This document shows positions 28,167 to 36,103 of a stretch of DNA of 64,000 nucleotides, piece after piece; within the stretch, counting starts at the first letter, position 1; every line of letters starts with the position of its first letter. Both the position numbers and the translations under genes were made by a program. The DNA is from Planomicrobium stackebrandtii (lineage in GTDB: Bacteria > Bacillota > Bacilli > Bacillales_A > Planococcaceae), in assembly GCF_030814955.1 (NCBI RefSeq), contig NZ_JAUSWB010000005.1, forward strand, positions 310,001 to 374,000, given 5' to 3'. The notes under the pieces were generated by a model. That model saw only the letters and a program-made list of their open reading frames with translations. It searched no databases and had not been told where the DNA came from.

Positions 28167-28505
28167 TTGGATATGGAAATGCAGCGGTTTAAATCTGAAT
28201 TTTTTAAGGCTCTGGCTCATCCACTTCGGATTCGCATTCTGGAAATATTAGCTGAAGGCGATAAAAGTGTGAATGAAATCCAGCTATTAGCTGAAAGTGA
28301 AGGATCGGCCGTATCACAGCAGCTGACGGTTTTAAAAGCGAAAAATATTGTCACCGGCACAAAAGAAGGAAATCGCGTCATTTATTCGTTGCGGGACCCG
28401 ATGATCACGGAACTATTGGATGTGGCTAAAAGGATCTTCAACAACCAGCTGTCGGAAACGATTACGATTTTGGATCGGCTCAAGTATACGGATAAAGAAG
28501 AGTAG
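28167..28505 (+). CDS. ArsR-family regulator of the sulP operon
   Basis: The 112-residue protein has the ArsR winged helix: FFKALAHPLRIRILEIL, recognition helix around SEGSAVSQQLTVLKAKNIV, and wing EGNRVIYSL. It has no cysteine, so the classical metal thiolate sites are absent and the signal must be something else. The start may be the TTG at 28167, which is best spaced from GAAGGGA, or the ATG at 28173. Autoregulation of the sulP promoter through the inverted repeat at 26316-26339 is likely. Confidence 0.88.
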   Translation: MDMEMQRFKSEFFKALAHPLRIRILEILAEGDKSVNEIQLLAESEGSAVSQQLTVLKAKNIVTGTKEGNRVIYSLRDPMITELLDVAKRIFNNQLSETITILDRLKYTDKEE

Positions 28506-28525
28506 ACTTTAATGGAAACACTGAG

Positions 28526-28557
28526 GAATGGAGAGATTGATATCCATTCTTTTTTTA
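28526..28557 (+). terminator. Terminator of the sulP-arsR operon
   Basis: GAATGGA and TCCATTC pair around a 10-base loop, followed by eight T residues. Confidence 0.85.
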
Positions 28558-28621
28558 TACAAAAAAAAAGGTGTGGCAACGGCTGTACTCAGCAGACCCA
28601 GAGATAACTCAGTTCAGATGG

Positions 28622-28668
28622 TTGACGTTTAAAAAATCACATGTTATGATTATCTCGAATTAAAGATA
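28622..28668 (+). promoter_or_regulatory. mhqR promoter and operator
   Basis: TTGACG (28622-28627), 17 bases and TATGAT (28645-28650) form the promoter. TATCTCGAATTAAAGATA (28651-28668) directly follows the -10 box and resembles the MhqR operator (TATCTCGAATTCGAGATA). Confidence 0.85.
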
Positions 28669-28698
28669 TATTAATTCAAGGTAAATGAGGTGAACCGA

Positions 28699-29133
28699 AT
28701 GGAAGTGCCGAATCTTAACTTGAAAGCATTGACTGTACTGGTTCGAGCCACAGACGCTCTTCACGAACTGATTAAAAAGGATGTCGCGCAATACGGGCTG
28801 AACCCGACCGAGTTTTCGGTGCTGGAATTGCTGTACCATCGGGGAAGGCAGCCGATTCAATCCATCGGCAAAAAAGTTCTGATTGCCAGCAGCAGCATCA
28901 CTTATGTGGTCGATAAACTGGAAGCGAAAAATTACGTCGAACGAAAAGCATGCCCGGAAGACCGTCGCGTGACTTTTGCGGAACTGACATCTGAAGGCCA
29001 GCAATTGATGGAAACGATTTTTCCGAAGCACGAACAAGCCGTCAATAATGTATTTCAAGGAATTAAGCAGCAGGAACTGGAAGAAATGATCTGCACCGTC
29101 AAAAAGATAGGTTGCCGATCACAAAATGCTTAA
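28699..29133 (+). CDS. mhqR: MhqR-type MarR repressor of quinone stress genes
   Basis: The 144-residue MarR winged helix has the recognition segment QSIGKKVLIASSSITYVVDKLEAKNYVER and wing CPEDRRVTFAELTSEG. This sequence style and the matching operators before its own gene and before the dioxygenase gene identify it as MhqR-like, the Bacillus repressor that responds to hydroquinones and catechols. ATG 28699 is preferred over GTG 28690, since GAGGTG then acts as the ribosome binding site. It is likely autorepressed. Confidence 0.85.
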   Translation: MEVPNLNLKALTVLVRATDALHELIKKDVAQYGLNPTEFSVLELLYHRGRQPIQSIGKKVLIASSSITYVVDKLEAKNYVERKACPEDRRVTFAELTSEGQQLMETIFPKHEQAVNNVFQGIKQQELEEMICTVKKIGCRSQNA

Positions 29134-29148
29134 ATTTTTTTAATCCTA

Positions 29149-29166
29149 TATCTCGGATTCGAGATA
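29149..29166 (+). promoter_or_regulatory. MhqR operator before the dioxygenase gene
   Basis: TATCTCGGATTCGAGATA is a near-perfect palindrome 38 bases upstream of the dioxygenase start. It matches the operator before mhqR and the known MhqR box. Confidence 0.88.
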
Positions 29167-29203
29167 ATAACCATACTTATACCAAAAATGAGGAGAGATA
29201 CTT

Positions 29204-30187
29204 ATGAACGAATTAAAAGGAATGCACCACGTAACCGCAATCACGAGCAGCGCTGAAAAAAACTACGAGTTTTTCACTTATGTACTGGGCATGCGCCTGG
29301 TCAAAAAAACCGTTAACCAGGATGATATCCAAACCTATCATTTATTTTTTGCGGATGACAAGGGTTCGGCGGGGACCGACATGACGTTCTTCGATTTCCC
29401 GAACATCCCGAAAGGCACCCACGGCACAAATGAAATCTACAAAACAGCATTCCGTGTCCCGACGGATGAAGCCTTGTCTTACTGGATCAAGCGCTTTGAC
29501 AAATACGAAGTGAAGCATAAAGGCATCCAGGACGTATTCGGCAAGAAAACCTTATCATTCGTCGATTTCGACGATCAGCAGTACATGTTGATATCGGATG
29601 AAAACAACGAAGGCGTAGCATCCGGGACGCCATGGCAGAATGGACCGGTTCCACTGGAGTTCGCTATCACAGGCCTTGGCCCTATCCATATCCGCATCGC
29701 GGAATTCGAATCATTCAAAGAAGTATTGGAAAAAGCCATGCTCATGCGCCAAGTCGCAAAAGAAGGATCTTTTTACCTGTTTGAAGTGGGCGAAGGCGGA
29801 AACGGAGCGCAAGTGATTGTCGAGCACAACAAATTGCTGCCATCAGGGCGCCAGGGCTTTGGCACCGTCCACCACGCAGCCTTCCGGGTAGCGGATACGA
29901 GCGTATTGCAGGAGTGGATCGACCGCATGCAAAATCTTGGATTCAATACGTCCGGCTACGTCGACCGCTTTTTCTTTGAGTCGTTGTATGTGCGGGTAGC
30001 ACAAGGCATCCTGTTCGAATGGGCAACAGACGGACCTGGCTTTATGGGCGATGAGCCTTACGAAACAGTTGGAGAAAAATTGTCATTGCCGCCATTTTTG
30101 GAATCTAAACGCGGCCAAATCGAGAAATTAGTGCGTCCGATTGACACCGTGCGCAGCACACGCACCATCGAAAAAGAATATCTGTAA
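29204..30187 (+). CDS. MhqO/MhqA-type ring-cleaving dioxygenase
   Basis: The 327-residue protein has two glyoxalase/VOC domains. The first begins GMHHVTAITSSAEKNYEFF with a metal-ligand histidine, and the second contains FGTVHHAAFRV and the glutamate in ILFEWATDGPGF. This is the hydroquinone/catechol dioxygenase group (MhqA, MhqE, MhqO) that opens quinol rings in Bacillus. It is controlled by the MhqR operator at 29149 and followed by a flavin reductase gene in the same transcript. Confidence 0.9.
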   Translation: MNELKGMHHVTAITSSAEKNYEFFTYVLGMRLVKKTVNQDDIQTYHLFFADDKGSAGTDMTFFDFPNIPKGTHGTNEIYKTAFRVPTDEALSYWIKRFDKYEVKHKGIQDVFGKKTLSFVDFDDQQYMLISDENNEGVASGTPWQNGPVPLEFAITGLGPIHIRIAEFESFKEVLEKAMLMRQVAKEGSFYLFEVGEGGNGAQVIVEHNKLLPSGRQGFGTVHHAAFRVADTSVLQEWIDRMQNLGFNTSGYVDRFFFESLYVRVAQGILFEWATDGPGFMGDEPYETVGEKLSLPPFLESKRGQIEKLVRPIDTVRSTRTIEKEYL

Positions 30188-30201
30188 AAAGGGAGAAAAA
30201 T

Positions 30202-30795
30202 ATGAGCATATTCAGTAGAATTTTTGGAAAACAACAAGAGGAGGAAACACCCATGACAAAGTTAAACATCGGCATCATCTTAGGTTCCACACGTGAAGGG
30301 CGCTTAAGCCCACAGGTCGGAAACTGGGTAAAAGAATTGGCAGACAAGCGCGGAGACGCGAACTATACAATCATCGACATCGCTGACTACAAATTGCCGC
30401 TGCTTGGCGAAAATGGCGGAGACGTATCCGGTGCAGCCGGCTGGTCTGAAGCAGTCGCAAAACAGGATGGCTTTGTCTTTATCGCACAGGAGTACAACCA
30501 CTCAATCACAGGATCATTGAAAAATGCCCTCGATTACCTGCGTGTGGAATGGAACAATAAAGCAGCCGGCATCGTATCTTATGGTTCAGTAGGCGGAGCA
30601 CGTGCTGCAGAACATTTGCGCGGCATTTTAGGTGAATTGTCAGTGGCGGATGTACGCGTCCACCCGGCTTTGTCGCTGTTCACAGATTTTGAAAACGGAG
30701 CCGAACTAAAAGCGGCACCAGTCCAGGCAGATTCTGTCAATCAAATGCTGGATCAGGTCATCCCATGGTCAACCGCATTGAAAACAATCCGCTAA
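30202..30795 (+). CDS. NADPH-dependent FMN reductase
   Basis: The flavodoxin-like enzyme has the FMN-phosphate loop GSTREGRLS, the flavin contact motif AQEYNHSITGSLKNALDYL and the GSVGGARAAE loop. It likely reduces quinones or azo compounds at the expense of NADPH. Two starts are plausible. ATG 30202 (GGGAGA) gives 197 residues with an amphipathic N-terminal extension, while ATG 30253 (GAGGAGG) gives the standard 180 residues. The gene lies 14 bases after the dioxygenase gene, in the quinone-stress transcript. Its paralogue at 25623 is frameshifted. Confidence 0.9.
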   Translation: MSIFSRIFGKQQEEETPMTKLNIGIILGSTREGRLSPQVGNWVKELADKRGDANYTIIDIADYKLPLLGENGGDVSGAAGWSEAVAKQDGFVFIAQEYNHSITGSLKNALDYLRVEWNNKAAGIVSYGSVGGARAAEHLRGILGELSVADVRVHPALSLFTDFENGAELKAAPVQADSVNQMLDQVIPWSTALKTIR

Positions 30796-30816
30796 TCTAA
30801 TTTTGCAGCCTAAATC

Positions 30817-30854
30817 ACAGAATGTGCAGGAAAGCCCGCACATTCTGTTTTTTT
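30817..30854 (+). terminator. Terminator of the quinone-stress transcript
   Basis: ACAGAATGTGC pairs with GCACATTCTGT and is followed by T residues. Confidence 0.9.
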
Positions 30855-30968
30855 GGCTACAATAGAGATGTGCAGAGAGATACTTAAAGTAGTAGAATTT
30901 TTTTCCCTACTCTTACACTAGAAAAATCAATGCAAGTTTCAATTCCATCAGTAAAGGAGCAGATAAGC

Positions 30969-31574
30969 ATGATCTCAATTAATCCGGAACAAAACAAAGA
31001 ACGGGACAACTATAAACTGCTGGTCGGCTCGATCATTCCGCGCCCCATCGCATTCGTAACGACTCAATCAGAGTCGGGCGTGGTCAACGGAGCGCCGTTC
31101 AGCTATTTCAACATCGTCTCCTCCAATCCGCCAATGGTCTCTCTGTCAATTCAGCGGCCGGCAGCGGAGCTGAAGGATACAGCTCGCAATATTTACGCGA
31201 ATGGTGAGTTTGTGGTGCATGTTGTGGACCGCGACAATGTCGGCAAGATCAATGAAACTGCGGCTTCTTTGCCACCCTCGGAAAGTGAAGTGGAAATGGC
31301 CGGCCTGACGCAGATTCCGAGTCTGCTCGTTTCGGTTCCTGGGGTTCAGGAATCGAAGATCCGCATGGAGTGCCGCTTAGTGGAATCTGTTGCACTGGGA
31401 GGCGACGGTCCAGGCAGTGATTTGTTTATCGGACAAGTCGTCCAGTTTCATGTGGACGACAGTATTTACGAAAATGGCCGCATCGACCCGCGAGGATTGG
31501 ATGCAGTGAGCCGGCTGGCAGGATCGAACTATGCGGCTATTGGCGAAATCTTTTCGCTGGAGCGGCCGAAGTAG
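30969..31574 (+). CDS. Flavin reductase family protein (split-barrel FMN binding)
   Basis: The 201-residue protein has the flavin reductase-like signature YKLLVGSIIPRPIAFVTT, then GVVNGAPFSYFNIVSSNPPMVSLSI and the C-terminal SRLAGSNYAAIGEIF. It binds FMN in a split barrel and probably uses it as cofactor for reduction or supplies reduced flavin. The inner ATG at 30969 has AAGGAG 9 bases before it, while the upstream ATG at 30930 has none. It is a separate transcription unit after the terminator at 30817. A similar protein is at 50507-51109. Confidence 0.88.
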   Translation: MISINPEQNKERDNYKLLVGSIIPRPIAFVTTQSESGVVNGAPFSYFNIVSSNPPMVSLSIQRPAAELKDTARNIYANGEFVVHVVDRDNVGKINETAASLPPSESEVEMAGLTQIPSLLVSVPGVQESKIRMECRLVESVALGGDGPGSDLFIGQVVQFHVDDSIYENGRIDPRGLDAVSRLAGSNYAAIGEIFSLERPK

Positions 31575-31822
31575 AAAAAGTCCGGGAAAACTAATTCAGT
31601 AAGCTTGCAAAAACTGAAGTACTAGCACAGATATAGTTAAATTCAATATAGGCATGCGGATTGAAATTCATTTAAATCCGAAGTTGAACTACGAACAATA
31701 AAATGGCGATAGATAAAAATATCAAGAGTTATCGAAACAAAACTAAGTCACATCAATACAAATAAAAGGAAGATTTTGTTTGTTTTATTTAAAGAAATAG
31801 TGAAAATTTTATCCGCAGTAAT
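31575..31822. other. Intergenic region without recognisable features
   Basis: AT-rich sequence after the flavin reductase gene. I see no terminator, gene or repeat here that I can support. Confidence 0.4.
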
Positions 31823-31865
31823 AAACCCCGAACGAACCAGATAAAAAGTGGTTTGTTCGGGGTTT
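31823..31865 (-). terminator. Terminator behind a small minus-strand gene
   Basis: AAACCCCGAAC and GTTCGGGGTTT pair strongly, with GAACC/GGTTT extending the stem. It lies 15 bases past the small ORF stop. Confidence 0.85.
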
Positions 31866-31880
31866 ATTTTAAAACGTAAT

Positions 31881-31964
31881 TCAGGATTGTTGATTCTTCT
31901 GGTCCTGTTGCTTTTCTGCTTTTTTGTGCCCTTTAGTTCCATCGTTTTCATTCTGTTCTTTCAT
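31881..31964 (-). CDS. Very small hydrophilic protein
   Basis: The 27-residue frame begins MKEQNENDGTKGHKKAEKQQ and ends in NQQS. It is almost entirely charged and polar. AAAGGTG precedes the ATG at normal spacing, and a GTG four codons upstream (31976) is an alternative. The strong terminator right behind it and the biased composition support a real gene. It looks like an intrinsically disordered small protein of the type seen among Bacillales stress or spore-associated peptides, but no family is recognised. Confidence 0.45.
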   Translation of the reverse strand: MKEQNENDGTKGHKKAEKQQDQKNQQS

Positions 31965-32081
31965 ATGGTCTGTCACCTTTGGCGCTTTTCCAGTCTTTTC
32001 TCGAACTTCTAATCTAATGAATAAAAATGAAAAAATCATTTAAACTGTTGTGCATCAATGGTTAATAAGGCGTTCCATGCA

Positions 32082-32393
32082 TTAGCGGAACCAGTATTCG
32101 TTCCGGGCAAAATGAGCGCTTACAGCCTCAGCAATTTCTTTCATTATTTCGGTTGCCGTTCCTGATTCCGTAAGGTTGATGGGTAAAATATGTGCGGATG
32201 GTTCTTTAGCGGGAGGATGTTCGATCAGCAGCACCTCATCATTCAGCATAATTTGTTCGTTTGCGGAGATGAGGTATATCGAATAGAGACCGGTCTCCTT
32301 AATCTTTTTCTTAACGCTGTACTTTTGATTGAATCCGTTTAATCTCATGGCGTCAATCAATGTTTTTTCATCCTCTTCAAATACCGGAAGCAT
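32082..32393 (-). CDS. Hypothetical protein
   Basis: The 103-residue protein has an alternating charged and hydrophobic pattern and no membrane segment. I place the start at the second ATG (32393), since GAGGG lies 6 bases before it and touches the first ATG. It is a soluble alpha/beta protein of unknown function with its own promoter region upstream. I recognise no family. Confidence 0.6.
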   Translation of the reverse strand: MLPVFEEDEKTLIDAMRLNGFNQKYSVKKKIKETGLYSIYLISANEQIMLNDEVLLIEHPPAKEPSAHILPINLTESGTATEIMKEIAEAVSAHFARNEYWFR

Positions 32394-32636
32394 AGACATC
32401 CCTCTTCTATCTTTTTCAAAAGAGATTCCCCAATCTTCTCAACTTTAATCCTGGTTTTAGCATACGTAGCATTTTTTTAGAATTAGAGTGCAGGTGTCAT
32501 TCATTGAAATCAGTTTACTTTGTATAACTTAAAAGATCATAAAAAATGAAAAATAATTTTTGGAATAGGATTAGTTTAAAAAATAGCTGGGTATATGTAA
32601 TTTGAACCTAAAAATTAGACGAAGGAGGAGTACATC

Positions 32637-33071
32637 TTGAATCATGTAAAAGCTCTTATTATCAAATTTGTTATGATTGCCGTTGTCCTTTTAGTTATTC
32701 TGACAGGAATTTATGATGTGGAGTTCAGTGATACGCTATTGATCAGCGTTGTTTTGACTTTGGTTGCTTATGTATTGGGGGATCTTCTGATTTTCCGTAA
32801 AACCGGAAATCGCTCAGACAATAATAGAGCGAATCATAATGAATCCGACCACACAAAACGCAATGCCATTGCGACAGTAGCCGATATTGTAACGGCCTTC
32901 TTGGTGATTTGGGTGATGGGTGAAGCCTTGTTTGCCGATACCGAGGACCTTATGCAAGCTGCGATTATCTCTGCATTGGTGATCGGTGCAGGAGAATGGT
33001 TCTTCCATAAGTACCTTGACCGCAATGTTTTCCCAGAGAAAAATGACCATACAACAACGACAACTCGTTGA
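32637..33071 (+). CDS. DUF2512 (YndM-like) membrane protein
   Basis: The 144-residue product has four membrane segments (about 6-24, 29-47, 79-97 and 104-122) with a hydrophilic loop rich in Asn, Asp and His between the second and third. This layout and the run ALFADTEDLMQAAIISALVIGAGEWFFHKYLDRNV match the DUF2512 family. The gene starts with TTG behind GGAGGAG. Its function is unknown. Confidence 0.85.
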   Translation: MNHVKALIIKFVMIAVVLLVILTGIYDVEFSDTLLISVVLTLVAYVLGDLLIFRKTGNRSDNNRANHNESDHTKRNAIATVADIVTAFLVIWVMGEALFADTEDLMQAAIISALVIGAGEWFFHKYLDRNVFPEKNDHTTTTTR

Positions 33072-33148
33072 TTCAAAATAGGCCCTTAATCGGGGTCTTT
33101 TTTAATGTGTTATTTTGATGGAAAAGAGGAACCGTTTTTGTTTCAATG

Positions 33149-33191
33149 AAAAAGCAGGAGAAGGCACAATTCGTGCCTTCTCCTGCTTTTT
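33149..33191 (+). terminator. Strong terminator hairpin after the DUF2512 gene
   Basis: AAAAAGCAGGAGAAGGCAC pairs perfectly with its complement around AATTC. A weaker GC-rich hairpin with six T residues lies before it at about 33080-33104. Confidence 0.88.
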
Positions 33192-33570
33192 GATATACAG
33201 ACTCAATTAGCAAAACGCTGAAAACAATTTTACGAAAAAAAGGGAGAAAATAATGATTGTTCGACCACTTTTAGAAGCTTGTAAAAGACTTCGAAGGCTA
33301 AACTGACTCTAAGCATGTCCTACAACAATGAGTTTTTAACTATCCTTAGCTTTTTTCCAAAGCTGAAACCAATTCCTATATTGAATCGGATACCCGCGCC
33401 AGTTAGCCTTATTTTTTCTTCATTCATCCACAGTGTTTACTGAAGAAAAAATAGTTGGAAATCAATAAAAATATCATATTTATTGAAAAAACCTCTGTTA
33501 TAATAGAATAAATTAGTATAAATATATCTATTTATTTGAAAAAAATTCTATATTTGCGGGAGATTATAAA
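33192..33570. other. Intergenic region before the GGDEF-EAL gene
   Basis: It contains a 17-codon ORF (ATG 33253, stop 33304-33306, AAGGGAG upstream) too short to support. On the minus strand a stop-free stretch near 33338-33415 reads GYPIQYRNWFQLWKKAKDS with no start codon, possibly a gene remnant. The promoter of the next gene is at its end. Confidence 0.35.
33496..33504 (+). promoter_or_regulatory. Extended -10 promoter of the GGDEF-EAL gene
   Basis: TGTTATAAT is a perfect TATAAT with the TG extension and no good -35 box at the right distance. It lies about 67 bases before the start codon. Confidence 0.6.
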
Positions 33571-35868
33571 ATGAAGTTGAAAATAAAGACTGCAGGACTG
33601 GTTGCAATTACAATGGGTACGTTTATCCTTTTACTTTTTTTGTTTATCCGGCCCCTCATATTGGATGATGCTCAAGAGATGGATAAAGCATCGTTGGATA
33701 TTGACAGCGACCGCGTTCAAGCATATATAAATGGAAAAGGTGAAGATCTCCAGCGCCTTAATGCGGACTGGGCAGTCTGGGATGATACTTATCAGTTTTT
33801 GCAAGATCAGAATGAGGATTATATTGCCTCCAATATCCTGTTAGACACGTTTGAGAATATCGATATAAACCTTATGTTATATATCGATAATAATGAGAAT
33901 GTAATCTTTTCTGACGGCTATAATCTGGAGGACGGTACACCGCTGGAGCTAGAGGGCAGTTTCCCTTCAATTCCCAAATTGTTGGAAGCAATAAATGAAC
34001 AAAATGGTAGGCTCATCTTGTATCAAGAACCGTTTGGTTACTTAATGCTAGTAAGCGAGCCCATCCTGACAAGCGAAGGAGAAGGCCCTTCAGCCGGCTC
34101 TTTAATAATGGGTAAAGTATTAAATGATAATTTCTTCGACAAGATGCGAAATGAATTGGCGGTGGATGTTCGAACTCTGAATATTGAAGAAGAAGGAGGT
34201 TCACTGCCTGTTCTCAATAACGAAAATGATCAAGTTTTGGTTGAAAGAATGGATATCGGAGATGGCTTATTCTTAGAAATTAAAAGAGAAGCAGAGTATT
34301 ATAAGGAAAAATTGGGCAGCATGAACGATTTGTTTTTGACTCTTTCGCTTACCACCTTATTGCTTACTTTCTTGGTTTATTATTTGTTGGACTTTTTTGT
34401 TTTGTCGAGAATTTCTTATTTATCTATCCAGTTAAAAGATGTGGATTTTGAAAAACCTCTTTCCTTAAACGTACGAAATTCGAAAACAGCGAAAGATGAA
34501 ATCACCGACTTGGAAAAGTCCGTTCAAGGCATGCTGGAGAGCTTGGAAAAAGCTCATAGCGAAGTATCGAAACTGGCTTATTATGATCAATTGACTAGTC
34601 TTCCTAATCGATTTAATTTATACAAAGAATTTGAAAAGAAAGCAAATGAAGAAGACGCTTCTTTTGCGATTTTATTCTTTGATCTGGACGGATTTAAGCG
34701 GGTTAATGACTTATATGGCCATAGCAACGGGGATGAGTTGCTTAAGCAAATCGGCTTGCGGTTCATAGATAACGCCAACCACAGAGGGAGTGTGTTGTTC
34801 CGCATAGGCGGAGATGAATTTATACTTTTGACTGATTATAAGGAACGATCCGAGCTGGTTGAGGAAATCGAGCTGTTAATGGGTGAAATCCGAAGGGAAT
34901 TCATTTTGAGCAAGGCGAAGGCAATGATCTCTTCAAGTGTAGGAGTCAGTTTTTATCCAACTGACGGAAAAACGCTCGATGACCTGCTGCAATACGCAGA
35001 TAGCGCGATGTATGAAGCCAAACAGACGGGGAAAAATAATTACATCTTTTATCAGGAAATGACCGGTAAACAATTGTATAAGTATTATTTGACTCTTAAA
35101 AACGATTTGATGAGTGCCGTTTCTTTAGATCAGCTTTATCTCGAATACCAGCCGATCATGGATAGTTCGGGAAATCATATACAGGGAATTGAAGCTTTGG
35201 TCAGGTGGAATCATCCCGAGCATGGAGTGATTATGCCGTTGCATTTTATTCCGTTGGCTGAAGAGATTGGCGTCATCAGGGAATTAGGGGAATGGGTTAT
35301 TCGCAAGGCGATAAAAGATGCCGGTGAATGGAACCGGCGATATAATGAAGCGCTTAAAGTAGCTGTAAACGTTTCGAAATTTCAACTGAAGTCTAAAAAT
35401 GAGTTGTTTACGGTTATCGATAGTTCTTTGAAGGAAAATGGTTTTCCGGCAGAATTATTGCAAATAGAAATCACCGAAAGCGACACCGTAACCGAATATG
35501 AAGAAATTGCTATTTTTATTAAAGAGTTAAAAGCAAGAGGCATATGTGTAGCCCTGGATGATTTTGGGGTAGGTGCCTCCTCTCTTTTCAACTTAGTTAA
35601 ATTGAATGTAGATATCGTAAAAATTGATCGTAGCTTCCTGCAAAAAGTTCCAGAAAATGAAAAGGATACGATTCTTTTAAAAGGTATTTACGGGATTTTA
35701 CATGACTTAGGAATTGAAGTGGTAACAGAAGGAATTGAGACGATCCATCAGTTGGAGTTTGTCACAGCAAAAAATCTATCGTCGCTGCAAGGCTACTATT
35801 TCAGCGAACCGATTCCTTTAAATAAATTAATCGAACTAAAGGATATCCTTCATGAAAGTTCGCTTTAG
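33571..35868 (+). CDS. CHASE4-GGDEF-EAL cyclic di-GMP protein
   Basis: The 765-residue protein has an N-terminal helix, an extracytoplasmic CHASE4 domain (about 40-240, with WAVWDDTYQFL) and a second helix (about 250-272). A GGDEF domain (about 330-495) and an EAL domain (about 515-755) follow. GGDEF is intact (RIGGDEFILL), but the I-site RxxD is absent (RGSV). EAL residues are all visible: EALVRW, EITES, DDFG, KID, TEGIET and QGYYFSEP. Either or both activities are possible, so the net effect on c-di-GMP cannot be stated. Confidence 0.93.
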   Translation: MKLKIKTAGLVAITMGTFILLLFLFIRPLILDDAQEMDKASLDIDSDRVQAYINGKGEDLQRLNADWAVWDDTYQFLQDQNEDYIASNILLDTFENIDINLMLYIDNNENVIFSDGYNLEDGTPLELEGSFPSIPKLLEAINEQNGRLILYQEPFGYLMLVSEPILTSEGEGPSAGSLIMGKVLNDNFFDKMRNELAVDVRTLNIEEEGGSLPVLNNENDQVLVERMDIGDGLFLEIKREAEYYKEKLGSMNDLFLTLSLTTLLLTFLVYYLLDFFVLSRISYLSIQLKDVDFEKPLSLNVRNSKTAKDEITDLEKSVQGMLESLEKAHSEVSKLAYYDQLTSLPNRFNLYKEFEKKANEEDASFAILFFDLDGFKRVNDLYGHSNGDELLKQIGLRFIDNANHRGSVLFRIGGDEFILLTDYKERSELVEEIELLMGEIRREFILSKAKAMISSSVGVSFYPTDGKTLDDLLQYADSAMYEAKQTGKNNYIFYQEMTGKQLYKYYLTLKNDLMSAVSLDQLYLEYQPIMDSSGNHIQGIEALVRWNHPEHGVIMPLHFIPLAEEIGVIRELGEWVIRKAIKDAGEWNRRYNEALKVAVNVSKFQLKSKNELFTVIDSSLKENGFPAELLQIEITESDTVTEYEEIAIFIKELKARGICVALDDFGVGASSLFNLVKLNVDIVKIDRSFLQKVPENEKDTILLKGIYGILHDLGIEVVTEGIETIHQLEFVTAKNLSSLQGYYFSEPIPLNKLIELKDILHESSL

Positions 35869-35908
35869 CGTAAATTAAGAGAAGATAACGATTAAATTTT
35901 AAAAAAAT

Positions 35909-35976
35909 AACAAACAACTCCTAGTGTATGATTGATTTTTGTGTAATCAATCATACAAAAATAGGAGTTGTTTGTT
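35909..35976. terminator. Very long hairpin terminator
   Basis: AACAAACAACTCCTA and TATGATTGATT pair with their complements across 68 bases, giving a stem of nearly 30 pairs with small bulges. T-rich sequence follows on the plus strand and A-rich sequence precedes it. Confidence 0.88.
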
Positions 35977-36103
35977 TTGTGTTGAAATCTTTGAAAAGCT
36001 GTAATTCGAGTCACTTTAAGGGAAAAGGGGAAGGGTTAAAGAAAGCGGTTGGTCTTTTGGGACGCCTGAGCGGCAGTCATCGCCGTTAATCCAATCAAAT
36101 GAG

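Noticed and set aside
31748-31951. 67-codon minus-strand frame
   Set aside because: It runs through the strong hairpin at 31823-31865; the 27-codon frame with a ribosome binding site at 31881-31964 explains the region better.
33253-33306. 17-codon ORF with AAGGGAG upstream
   Set aside because: Too short to support, no terminator directly behind it and no recognisable product.
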